A stretch of DNA of 64,000 nucleotides from positions 6,091,469 to 6,155,468 of the forward strand of contig OZ038453.1 of the NCBI GenBank assembly GCA_964036195.1, read 5' to 3'. The position numbers and the translations under genes were made by a program. Shown piece after piece: positions 27,220 to 39,026 of this stretch. Under the pieces are notes generated by a model, which had not been told where the DNA came from, searched no databases, and saw only the letters and a list, made by a program, of their open reading frames with translations. The DNA comes from Sphaerolaimus hirsutus. Its lineage: Eukaryota; Nematoda; Chromadorea; Monhysterida; Sphaerolaimidae. Positions within the stretch are counted from its first letter, which is position 1, and every line of letters starts with the position of its first letter.

Positions 27220-30200
27220 ATAAATGTCAATTCTGGCTGATTGAATCACAATTCACGCCTTCACCATTCTTGGGAATGGTGGTAGACATGCACCGTTGCG
27301 TAGCTGAAATTGTGCTCTATAAAAATCTACAAACGTTTTGGTGTGTTTGCCATAGCCACTTTATACCTAAGAAACAAAAACATGAATAAATGTCAATTCT
27401 GGCTGATTGAATCACAATTCACGCCTTCACCATTCTTGGGAATGGTGGTAGACATGCACCGTTGCGTAGCTGAGATTGTGCTCTATAAAAATCTACAAAC
27501 GTTTTGGTGTGTTTGCCATAGCCACTTTATACCTAAGAAACAAAAACATGAATAAATGTCAATTCTGGCTGATTGAATCACGATTGACGGCTTAACCATT
27601 CTTGGGAAAGGTGGTAGACATGCACTGTTGCGTAGCTGAGATTGTGCTCTATCAAAATCTACAAACATTTTGGTGTGTTTGCCATAGCCACTTTATACCT
27701 AAGAAACAAAAACGTGAATAAATGTCAATTCTGGCTGATTCAATCACGATTCACACCTTAACCATTCTTGGGAAAGGTGGTAGACATGCACCGTTGCGTA
27801 GCTGAGATTGTGCTCTATCAAAATCTACAAACGTTTTGGTGTGTTTGCCATAGCCACTTTATACCTAAGAAACAAAAACATGAATAAATGTCAATTCTGG
27901 CTGATTGAATCACAATTCACACCTTCACCATTCTTGGGAATGGTGGTAGACATGCACCGTTGCGTAGCTGAGATTGTGCTCTATAAAAATCTACAAACGT
28001 TTTGGTGTGTTTGCCATAGCCACTTTATACCTAAGAAACAAAAACGTGGATAAATGTCAATTCTGGCTAATTGAACCACGATTCACGCCTTAACCCTTCT
28101 TGGGAAAATTGGTAGACATGCACCGTTGCGTAGCTGAGATTGTGCTCTATCAAAATCTACAAACGTTTTGGTGTGTTTGCCATAGCCACTTTATACCTAA
28201 GAAACAAAAACGTGAATAAATGTCAATTCTGGCTGATTGAATCACGATTCATGCCTTAACCATTCTTGGGAAAGGTGGTAGACATGCACCGTTGCGTAGC
28301 TGAGATTGTGCTCTATCAAAATCTACAAACGTTTTGGTGTGTTTGCCATAGCCACTTTATACCTAAGAAACAAAAACGTGAATAAATGTCAATTCTGGCC
28401 AATTGAATCACGATTAACGCCTTAACCATTCTTGGGAATGGTGGTAGACATGCACCGTTGTGTAGCTGAGATTGTGCTCTATCAAAATCTACAGACGTTT
28501 CGGTGTGTTTGCCATATCCACTTTATACCTAAGAAACAAAAACGTGAATAAATGTCAATTCTGGCTGATTGAATCACGGTTCACGCCTTAACCATTCTTG
28601 GTAAAGGTGGTAGACGTGCACCGTTGCGTAGCTGAGATTGTGATCTATCAAAATCTACAAACGTTTTGATGTGAACCATAGCCACTTTATACCTGAGAAA
28701 CAAAAATGTGAATAAATGTCAATTCTGGCTGATTGAATCACAATTCACGCCTTCACCATTCTTGGGAATGGTGGTAGACATGCACCGTTGCGTAGCTGAA
28801 ATTGTGCTCTATAAAAATCTACAAACGTTTTGGTGTGTTTGCCATAGCCACTTTATACCTAAGAAACAAAAACATGAATAAATGTCAATTCTGGCTGATT
28901 GAATCACAATTCACGCCTTCACCATTCTTGGGAATGGTGGTAGACATGCACCGTTGCGTAGCTGAGATTGTGCTCTATAAAAATCTACAAACGTTTTGGT
29001 GTGTTTGCCATAGCCACTTTATACCTAAGAAACAAAAACATGAATAAATGTCAATTCTGGCTGATTGAATCACGATTGACGGCTTAACCATTCTTGGGAA
29101 AGGTGGTAGACATGCACTGTTGCGTAGCTGAGATTGTGCTCTATCAAAATCTACAAACATTTTGGTGTGTTTGCCATAGCCACTTTATACCTAAGAAACA
29201 AAAACGTGAATAAATGTCAATTCTGGCTGATTCAATCACGATTCACACCTTAACCATTCTTGGGAAAGGTGGTAGACATGCACCGTTGCGTAGCTGAGAT
29301 TGTGCTCTATCAAAATCTACAAACGTTTTGGTGTGTTTGCCATAGCCACTTTATACCTAAGAAACAAAAACATGAATAAATGTCAATTCTGGCTGATTGA
29401 ATCACAATTCACACCTTCACCATTCTTGGGAATGGTGGTAGACATGCACCGTTGCGTAGCTGAGATTGTGCTCTATAAAAATCTACAAACGTTTTGGTGT
29501 GTTTGCCATAGCCACTTTATACCTAAGAAACAAAAACGTGGATAAATGTCAATTCTGGCTAATTGAATCACGATTCACGCCTTAACCCTTCTTGGGAAAA
29601 TTGGTAGACATGCACCGTTGCGTAGCTGAGATTGTGCTCTATCAAAATCTACAAACGTTTTGGTGTGTTTGCCATAGCCACTTTATACCTAAGAAACAAA
29701 AACGTGAATAAATGTCAATTCTGGCTGATTGAATCACGATTCACGCCTTAACCATTCTTGGGAAAGGTGGTAGACATGCACCGTTGCGTAGCTGAGATTG
29801 TGCTCTATCAAAATCTACAAACGTTTTGGTGTGTTTGCCATAGCCACTTTATACCTAAGAAACAAAAATGTGAATAAATGTCAATTCTGGCCAATTGAAT
29901 CACGATTAACGCCTTAACCATTCTTGGGAATGGTGGTAGACATGCACCGTTGTGTAGCTGAGATTGTGCTCTATCAAAATCTACAGACGTTTCGGTGTGT
30001 TTGCCATATCCACTTTATACCTAAGAAACAAAAACGTGAATAAATGTCAATTCTGGCTGATTGAATCACGGTTCACGCCTTAACCATTCTTGGTAAAGGT
30101 GGTAGACGTGCACCGTTGCGTAGCTGATATTGTGATCTATCAAAATCTACAAACGTTTTGGTGTGAACCATAGCCACTTTATACCTGAGAAACAAAAATG
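27220..30200 (+). repeat. Nine-unit higher-order repeat, two copies (1,492 bp)
   Basis: Marker units at 27310, 27483 and 27808 recur at 28802, 28975 and 29300, each 1492 bp later. Shared rare changes include GATTGACGGCTTAACC, CTGATTCAATCACG, CGTGGATAAATG and the TTCGGTGTGTTTGCCATATCC unit. Confidence 0.85.
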
Positions 30201-30249
30201 TGAATAAATGTCAATTCTGGCCAATTGAGTCACGATTCACGCCTTAACC

Positions 30250-33200
30250 ATTCTTGGGAATGGTGGTAGACATGCACCGTTGCGTAGCTGAAGTTGTGCT
30301 CTATCAAAATCTACAAACGTTTTGGTGTGTTTGCTATAGCCACTTTATACCTAAGAAACACAAACGTAAATAAATGTCAATTCTGGCCGATTTAATCACG
30401 ATTCACGCCTTAACCCTTCTTGGGAAAATTGGTAGACATGCACCGTTGTGTAGCTGAGATTGTGCTCTATCAAAATCTACAGACGTTTTGGTGTGTTTGC
30501 CATAGCCATTTATACCTAAGAAACAAAAACATGAATAAATGTCAATTCTGGCTGATTGAATCACGGTTCACGCCTTAACCATTCTTGGTAAAGGTGATAG
30601 ACATGCACCGTTGCGTAGCTGAGATTGTGATCTATCAAAATCTACAAATGTTTTGGTGTGTTTGCCATAGCCACTTTATACCTAAGAAACAAAAACGTGA
30701 ATAAATGTCAATTCTGGCCGATTGAGTCACAATTCACGCCTTAACCATTCTTGGGAATGGTGGTAGACATGCATCATTGCGTAGCTGAGATTGTGTTCTA
30801 TCAAAATCTACAAACGTTTTGGTGTGTTTGCCATAGCCACTTTATACCTAAGAAACAAAAACGTGAATAAATGTCAATTCTGGCCAATTGAATCACGATT
30901 CACGCCTAAACCATTTTTGGGAATGGTGGTAGACATGCACCGTTGCGTAGCTGAAGTTGTGCTCTATCAAAATCTACAAACGTTTTGGTGTGTTTGCCAT
31001 AGCCACTTTATACCTAAGAAACACAAACGTAAATAAATGTCAATTCTGGCCGATTTAATCACGATTCACGCCTTAACCATTTTTGGGAATGTTGGTAGAC
31101 ATGCACCGTTGCGTAGCTGAGATCGTGCTCTATCAAAATCTCCAAACGTTTTGGTGTGTTTGCCATAGCCACTTTATACCTAATAAACAAAAACGTGAAT
31201 AAATGTCAATTCTGGCCAATTGAATCATGATTCACGCCTTAACCATTTTTGGGAAAGGTGGTAGACATGCACTGTTGCGTAGCTGAGATTGTGCTCTATC
31301 AAAATCTACAAACGTTTTGGTGTGTTTGCCATAGCCACTTTTTACCTAAGAAACAAAAACGTGAATAAATGTCAATTCTGGACGATTGAGTCACGATTCA
31401 CGCCTTAACCATGCTTGGGAATGGTGGTAGACATGCACCATTGCGTAGCTGAAGTTGTGCTCTATCAAAATCTACAAACGTTTTGGTGTGTTTGCCATAG
31501 CCACTTTATACCTAAGAAACAAAAACGTGAATAAATGTCAATTCTGGCCAATTGAATCACGATTAACGCCTTAACCATTCTTGGGAATGGTGGTAGACAT
31601 GCACCGTTGTGTAGCTGAGATTGTGCTCTATCAAAATCTACAGACGTTTTGGTGTGTTTGCCATATCCACTTTATACCTAAGAAACAAAAACGTGAATAA
31701 ATGTCAATTCTGGCTGATTGAATCACGGTTCACGCCTTAACCATTCTTGGTAAAGGTGGTAGACGTGCACCGTTGCGTAGCTGAGATTGTGATCTATCAA
31801 AATCTACAAACGTTTTGGTGTGAACCATAGCCACTTTATACCTGAGAAACAAAAATGTGAATAAATGTCAATTCTGGCCATTTGATTCACGATTCACGCC
31901 TTAACCATTCTTGGGAATGGTGGTAGACATGCACCGTTGCGTAGCTGAGATTGTGCTCTATCAAAATCTACAAACGTTTTGGTGTGTTTGCCATAGCCAC
32001 TTTATACCTAAGAAACAAAAATGTGAATAAATGTCAATTCTGGCTGATTGAATCACGATTCACGCCTTAACCCTTCTTGGGAAAATTGGTAGACATGCAC
32101 CGTTGTGTAGCTGAGATTGTGCTCTATCAAAATCTACAGACGTTTTTGTGTGTTTGCCATAGCCATTTATACCTAAGAAACAAAAACATGAATAAATGTC
32201 AATTCTGGCTGATTGAATCACGGTTCACGCCTTAACCATTCTTGGTAAAGGTGATAGACATGCACCGTTGCGTAGCTGAGATTGTGATCTATCAAAATCT
32301 ACAAATGTTTTGGTGTGTTTGCCATAGCCACTTTATACCTAAGAAACAAAAACGTGAATAAATGTCAATTCTGGCCAATTGAGTCACGATTCACGCCTTA
32401 ACCATTCTTGGGAATGGTGGTAGACATGCATCATTGCGTAGCTGAGATTGTGTTCTATCAAAATCTACAAACGTTTTGGTGTGTTTGCCATAGCCACTTT
32501 ATACCTAAGAAACAAAAACGTGAATAAATGTCAATTCTGGCCAATTGAATCACGATTCACGCCTAAACCATTTTTGGGAATGGTGGTAGACATGCACCGT
32601 TGCGTAGCTGAAGTTGTGCTCTATCAAAATCTACAAACGTTTTGGTGTGTTTGCCATAGCCACTTTATACCTAAGAAACACAAACGTAAATAAATGTCAA
32701 TTCTGGCCGATTTAATCACGATTCACGCCTTAACCATTTTTGGGAATGTTGGTAGACATGCACCGTTGCGCAGCTGAAATCGTGCTCTATCAAAATCTCC
32801 AAACGTTTTGGTGTGTTTGCCATAGCCACTTTATACCTAATAAACAAAAACGTGAATAAATGTCAATTCTGGCCAATTGAATCATGATTCACGCCTTAAC
32901 CATTTTTGGGAAAGGTGGTAGACATGCACTGTTGCGTAGCTGAGATTGTGCTCTATCAAAATCTACAAACGTTTTGGTGTGTTTGCCATAGCCACTTTTT
33001 ACCTAAGAAACAAAAACGTGAATAAATGTCAATTCTGGACGATTGAGTCACGATTCACGCCTTAACCATGCTTGGGAATGGTGGTAGACATGCACCATTG
33101 CGTAGCTGAAGTTGTGCTCTATCAAAATCTACAAACGTTTTGGTGTGTTTGCCATAGCCACTTTATACCTAAGAAACAAAAATGTGAATAAATGTCAATT

Positions 33201-34130
33201 CTGGCTGATTGAATCACGATTCACGCCTTAACCCTTCTTGGGAAAATTGGTAGACATGCACCGTTGTGTAGCTGAGATTGTGCTCTATCAAAATCTACAG
33301 ACGTTTTGGTGTGTTTGCCATAGCCATTTATACCTAAGAAACAAAAACATGAATAAATGTCAATTCTGGCTGATTGAATCACGGTTCACGCCTTAACCAT
33401 TCTTGGTAAAGGTGTAGACATGCACCGTTGTGTAGCTGAGATTGTGCTCTATCAAAATCTACAAATGTTTTGGTGTGTTTGCCATAGCCACTTTATACCT
33501 AAGAAACAAAAACGTGAATAAATGTCAATTCTGGCCGATTGAGTCACGATTCACGCCTTAACCATTCTTGGGAATGGTGGTAGACATGCATCATTGCGTA
33601 GCTGAGATTGTGTTCTATCAAAATCTACAAACGTTTTGGTGTGTTTGCCATAGCCACTTTATACCTAAGAAACAAAAACGTGAATAAATGTCAATTCTGG
33701 CCAATTGAATCACGATTCACGCCTAAACCATTTTTTGGGAATGGTGGTAGACATGCACCGTTGCGTAGCTGAAGTTGTGCTCTATCAAAATCTACAAATG
33801 TTTTGGTGTGTTTGCCATAGCCACTTTATACCTAAGAAACAAAAACGTGAATAAATGTCAATTCTGGCCGATTGAGTCACGATTCACGCCTTAACCATTC
33901 TTGGGAATGGTGGTAGACATGCATCATTGCGTGGCTGAGATTGTGTTCTATCAAAATCTACAAACGTTTTGGTGTGTTTGCCATAGCCACTTTATACCTA
34001 AGAAACAAAAACGTGAATAAATGTCAATTCTGGCCAATTGAATCACAATTCACGCCTAAACCATTTTTGGGAATGGTGGTAGACATGCACCATTGCGTAG
34101 CTGAAGTTGTGCTCTATCAAAATCTACAAA
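30250..34130 (+). repeat. Nine/ten-unit higher-order repeats next to the inversion
   Basis: A marker unit (GTGTTCTATC followed by CACGCCTAAACCATTTTTGGG) occurs at 30791, 32448 and 33941. The spacings are 1657 bp (about ten units) and 1493 bp (about nine units). The third copy is cut by the orientation switch. Confidence 0.8.
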
Positions 34131-34132
34131 CT
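34131..34132. other. Satellite inversion junction
   Basis: Left of this point every unit reads on the + strand. Right of it every unit reads on the - strand. The switch is abrupt: a + unit ends at AATCTACAAAC and the next bases, TTTCTTAGGTATGAAG, belong to the reverse complement of a different part of the unit. There is no spacer, and the two sides are not in mirror phase, so it is not a perfect palindrome centre. The exact base is uncertain by one or two because of chance matching. Confidence 0.93.
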
Positions 34133-37100
34133 TTCTTAGGTATGAAGTGGCTATGACAAACACACCAAAACGTTTGGAGATTTTTATAAAGCACAATCTC
34201 AGCTACGCAACGGTGCATGTCTACCACCTTTCCCAAAAATGGTTAAGGCGTGAATCATGATTCAATTGACCAGAATTGACATTTATTCACGTTTTTGTTT
34301 CTTAGGTATAAAGTGGCTATGGCAAACACACCAAAACGTTTGTAGATTTTGATAGAGCACAATCTCAGCTACGCAACGGTGCATGTCTTCCACCATTCCC
34401 AAGAATGGTTAAGGCGTGAATCGTGACTCAATCGTCCAGAATCGACATTTATTCACGTTTTTGTTTCTTAGGTATAAAGTGGCTATGGCAAACACACCAA
34501 AACGTTTGTAGATTTTGATAGAGCACAATCTCAGCTACGCAACGGTGCATGTCTACCACCATTCCCAAGAATGGTTAAGGCGTTAATCGTGATTCAATTG
34601 GCCAGAATTGACATTTACTCACGTTTTTGTTTCTTAGGTAAAAAGTGGCTGTGGCAAACACACCAAAACGTTTGTAGATTTTGATAGAGCACAATCTCAG
34701 CTACGCAACGGTGCATGTCTACCACCTTTCCCAATAATGGTTAAGGCGTGAATCGTGACTCAATCAGCCAGAATTGACATTTATTCACGTTTTTGTTTCT
34801 TAGGTATAAAGTGGCTATGGCAAACACACCAAAACGTTTGTAGATTTTGATAGAGCACAATCTCAGCTACGCAACGGTGCATGTCTACCACCATTCCCAA
34901 GAATGGTTAAGGCGTTAATCGTGATTCAATCGTCCAGAATTGACATTTATTCACGTTTTTGTTTCTTAGGTATAAAGTGGCTATGGCAAACACACCAAAA
35001 CGTTTGTAGATTTTGATAGAGCACAATCTCAGCTACGCAACGGTGCATGTCTACCACCATTCCCAAGAATGGTTAAGGCGTTAATCGTGATTCAATTGGC
35101 CAGAATTGACATTTATTCACGTTTTTGTTTCTTAGGTATAAAATGGCTATAGCAAACACACCAAAACGTTTGTAGATTTTGATAGAGCACAATCTCAGCT
35201 ACGCAACGGTGCATGTCTACCACCTTTCCCAAAAATGGTTAAGGCGTGAATCATGATTCAATTGACCAGAATTGACATTTATTCACGTTTTTGTTTCTTA
35301 GGTATAAAGTGGCTATGGCAAACACACCAAAACGTTTGTAGATTTTGATAGAGAATAATCTCAGCTACGCAACGGTGCATGTCTACCACCATTCCCTAGA
35401 ATGGTTAAGGCGTGAATCGTGACTCAATCGTCCAGAATCGACATTTATTCACGTTTTTGTTTCTTAGGTATAAAGTGGCTATGGCAAACACACCAAAACG
35501 TTTGTAGATTTTGATAGAGCACAATCTCAGCTACGCAACGGTGCATGTCTACCACCATTCCCAAGAATGGTTAAGGCGTTAATCGTGATTCAATTGGCCA
35601 GAATTGACATTTACTCACGTTTTTGTTTCTTAGGTATAATGTGGCTATGGCAAACACACCAAAACGTTTGTAGATTTTGATAGAGCACAATCTCAGCTAC
35701 GCAATGGTGCATGTCTACCACCTTTCCCAAGAATGGTTAAGGCGTGAATCGTGATTCAATCAGCCAGAATTGACATTTATTCACGTTTTTGTTTCATAGG
35801 TATAAAGTGGCTGTGGCAAACACACCAAAACGTTTGTAGATTTTGATAGAGCACAATCTCAGCTACGCAACGGTGCATGTCTACCACCTTTCCCAAGAAT
35901 GGTTAAGGCGTGAATCGTGACTCAATCAGCCAGAATTGACATTTATTCACGTTTTTGTTTCTTAGGTATAAAGTGGCTATCGCAAACACACCAAAACATT
36001 TGTAGATTTTTATAGAGCACTATCTCAGCTATGCAACGGTGCATGTCTACCACCTTTCCCAAGAATGGTTAAGGCGTGAATCGTGATTGAATCAGCCAGA
36101 ATTGACATTTATTCCCGTTTTTGTTTCTTAGGTATAATGTGGCTATGGCAAACACACCAAAACGTTTGTAGATTTTGATAGAGCACAATCTCAGCTACGC
36201 AACGGTGCATGTCTACCACCTTTCCCAAGAATGGTCAAGGCGTTAATCGTGATTCAATCAGCCAGAATTGACATTTATTCCCGTTTTTGTTTCTTAGGTA
36301 TAATGTGGCTATGGCAAACACACCAAAACGTTTGTAGATTTTGATAGAGCACAATCTCAGCTACGCAACGGTGCATGTCTACCACCTTTCCCAAGAATGG
36401 TTAAGGCGTTAATCGTGATTCAGTCAACCAGAATTGACATTTATTCACGTTTTTGTTTCTTAGGTATGAAGTGGCTATGACAAACACACCAAAACGTTTG
36501 TAGATTTTGATAGAGCACAATCTCAGCTACGCAACGGTGCATGTCTACCACCATTCCCAAGAATGGTTAAGGCGTTAATCGTGATTCAATTGGCCAGAAT
36601 TGACATTTATTAACGTTTTTGTTTCTTAGGTATAAAGTGGCTATGGCAAACACACCAAAACGTTTGTAGATTTTGATAGAGCACAATCTCAGCTACGCAA
36701 CGGTGCATGTCTACCACCTTTCCCAAAAATGGTTAAGGCGTGAATCATGATTCAATTGACCAGAATTGACATTTATTCACGTTTTTGTTTCTTAGGTATA
36801 AAGTGGCTATGGCAAACACACCAAAACGTTTGTAGATTTTGATAGAGCACGATCTCAGCTACGCAACGGTGCATGTCTACCACCATTCCCTAGAATGGTT
36901 AAGGCGTGAATCGTGACTCAATCGTCCAGAATCGACATTTATTCACGTTTTTGTTTCTTAGGTATAAAGTGGCTATGGCAAACACACCAAAACGTTTGTA
37001 GATTTTGATAGAGCACAATCTCAGCTACGCAACGGTGCATGTCTACCACCATTCCCAAGAATGGTTAAGGCGTTAATCGTGATTCAATTGGCCAGAATTG

Positions 37101-37734
37101 ACATTTACTCACGTTTTTGTTTCTTAGGTATAATGTGGCTATGGCAAACACACCAAAACGTTTGTAGATTTTGATAGAGCACAATCTCAGCTACGCAACG
37201 GTGCATGTCTACCACCTTTCCCAAGAATGGTTAAGGCGTGAATCGTGATTCAATCAGACAGAATTGACATTTATTCACGTTTTTGTTTCATAGGTATAAA
37301 GTGGCTGTGGGAAACACACCAAAACGTTTGTAGATTTTGATAGAGCACAATCTCAGCTACGCAACGGTGCATGTCTACCACCTTTCCCAAGAATGGTTAA
37401 GGCGTGAATCGTGACTCAATCAGCCAGAATTGACATTTATTCACGTTTTTGTTTCTTAGGTATAAAGTGGCTATCGCAAACACACCAAAACATTTGTAGA
37501 TTTTTATAGAGCACTATCTCAGCTATGCAACGGTGCATGTCTACCACCTTTCCCAAGAATGGTTAAGGCGTGAATCGTGATTGAATCAGCCAGAATTGAC
37601 ATTTATTCCCGTTTTTGTTTCTTAGGTATAATGTGGCTATGGCAAACACACCAAAACGTTTGTAGATTTTGATAGAGCACAATCTCAGCTACGCAACGGT
37701 GCATGTCTACCACCTTTCCCAAGAATGGTCAAGG
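34132..37734 (-). repeat. 166-bp satellite array, first - strand block
   Basis: About 22 units of the same satellite in reverse orientation. A block marked by CATTCCCTAGAATGG occurs at about 35.39 and 36.88 kb (offset about 1492 bp), so a nine-unit higher-order repeat exists here too. The last five bases, CAAGG at 37730-37734, are the left target-site duplication of the retrotransposon that follows. The matching undisrupted site is at 36236-36240. Confidence 0.96.
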
Positions 37735-38848
37735 TGTGCTGACCGTGGCAAAATGGATGGATAAAGAAATACAGAGAATTGATAATTAGGCTCATATTCG
37801 CACATTTACTTATTTACACTGTTTTACCTTTTCATGCACTATATTTATTTACCACGCAAAATATCAAATTGTATTTCCTATACTTATTACGTATCCATGG
37901 AGAATATTCGATTAGGAAAGTATTTTATAAATTATTGATAGGTTTATGTGGAATGTTTAGGTTAAAAGGTCAAATATGTTATTATTAGGTGTATTAATAT
38001 AAAATTAGGCTCATTCAACTCGCCGTAATTTTCTGATCATGATTATACATACATTTGCATAGTTTACTTGCAGTTTACAAAAGTCAAATCTTGTAAATAT
38101 TTACGTGCTGCGTAATTATCTAGGCCAGCGTCCTAATAGAGAAATGGTGCCCTGCGTGCAACTAGCATTTACTTTACAAAGCCCTTCGCATAGGTATAAT
38201 TGTCATAACTCTGTTCACAACTATTTATATTTACTTAATAATTATAATACCTTGCTCAATCGAATATATTATAAACTCTGCTCAATTACAATACCCATTT
38301 ACCTCAAATAAGTCCCAATTTGCTAGATTATTCAACATGCGTTTCCAGGAAGTGATTATTATTATCATGTTGAATATACCTTATTCTATTTACGTCATTA
38401 GGAACATTTACACTACTATTTACAGTTTTCAAACCCTATTTTATTAGTTCCAATGTGCGTCAATGTTTTCTGACAAATTGAAGCAAATTAGTAAATCAGC
38501 CGAGTTTGCCGACTTCGCGCCTCTCAAGATTAATAGTTTTTCTATTAGCCCAATTTGTACTTGGTATTTCTTTACCATAATTATTTGAATGTATGCACGC
38601 GCAGTATAAGGCAACTGTTTCGGCTAAATGTGTTTATTTGTTGCATTTGTGTCTTATTTGTGCATTTGTATTAGGAAATTACTGTAGCTGTTTTTCTATA
38701 CGTGATTTCCGTGTCTTAGCTACTTTGAAAGTTTTTACTTCAGTTTGCAGTCTGCGGACCCACCCCAAGTGAACAAAATAAGCTAGCGATAGAAACTTCG
38801 ACTAGGAAGCTCGCTAGGCTTTGCGCTATTGTAACACGCTGTATCTGA
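37735..38848 (+). repeat. A1 5' LTR, lacking its inner 193 bp
   Basis: This segment matches the 3' LTR from TGTGCTGACC to GTATCTGA and then stops matching: the next bases are GTAAAGGTCAACG instead of TCGAAATAAAG. The 193 bp that end the 3' LTR (48907-49099), with two AATAAA motifs and the terminal CATCACA, are absent here. A further 29-bp difference lies in an AT-rich stretch at about 38262-38272 against 48291-48330. Otherwise I noticed only two substitutions. In retroviral terms the missing part should include the region around the poly(A) site and U5. Confidence 0.9.
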
Positions 38849-39026
38849 GTAAAGGTCAACGCGTGAGAACACGTCAGGGGCCTGTAGGACTGCATTGGTA
38901 TTGTGCGTGGCACAACAAATCCGTAGTGTACAGAGCACTACACAGAAAGACGCAGAGAAGCGTCACAAGCGTCACAGGCGACGCACTATAAAGAGAAACA
39001 GTGAAGGAAAAAATTCATCAGCAAAA
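38849..39026 (+). other. A1 leader between the LTR remnant and gag
   Basis: This 178-bp segment is not found in the 3' LTR. It starts GTAAAGG directly after CTGA, which by chance or otherwise resembles a splice donor. A primer-binding site would normally abut the LTR end, but none can be assigned because the LTR end is missing. The frame of the polyprotein is open upstream of 39027 through TTG at 38895 but has no ATG there. Confidence 0.6.

Larger units (their letters stand above)
26752..34131 (+). repeat. 166-bp satellite array, last + strand block
   Basis: About 44 more + strand units. Units near 28.6, 30.1 and 31.8 kb share a shortened segment in which GTGTGAACCATAGCC replaces GTGTGTTTGCCATAGCC. 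Other units lose a few bases (GCCATTTATACC near 30.50, 32.16 and 33.32 kb). The last unit stops part way, at AATCTACAAAC, where orientation switches. No gene was seen. Confidence 0.96.

Noticed and set aside
1-34131. CRISPR-like regular array
   Set aside because: The repeats abut directly with no unique spacers, the unit is 166 bp, and the setting is a transposon-rich animal genome.
37779-37988. 69-codon frame in the A1 LTR, also at 47808-48017
   Set aside because: The identical copy is due to LTR identity. The sequence is AT-rich and low in complexity, lies in the U3-like part and is broken in A2.
38854-38916. Primer-binding site in the A1 leader (for example a TGG start near 38909)
   Set aside because: It does not adjoin an LTR end, and the true LTR end is missing, so any match to a tRNA would be arbitrary.
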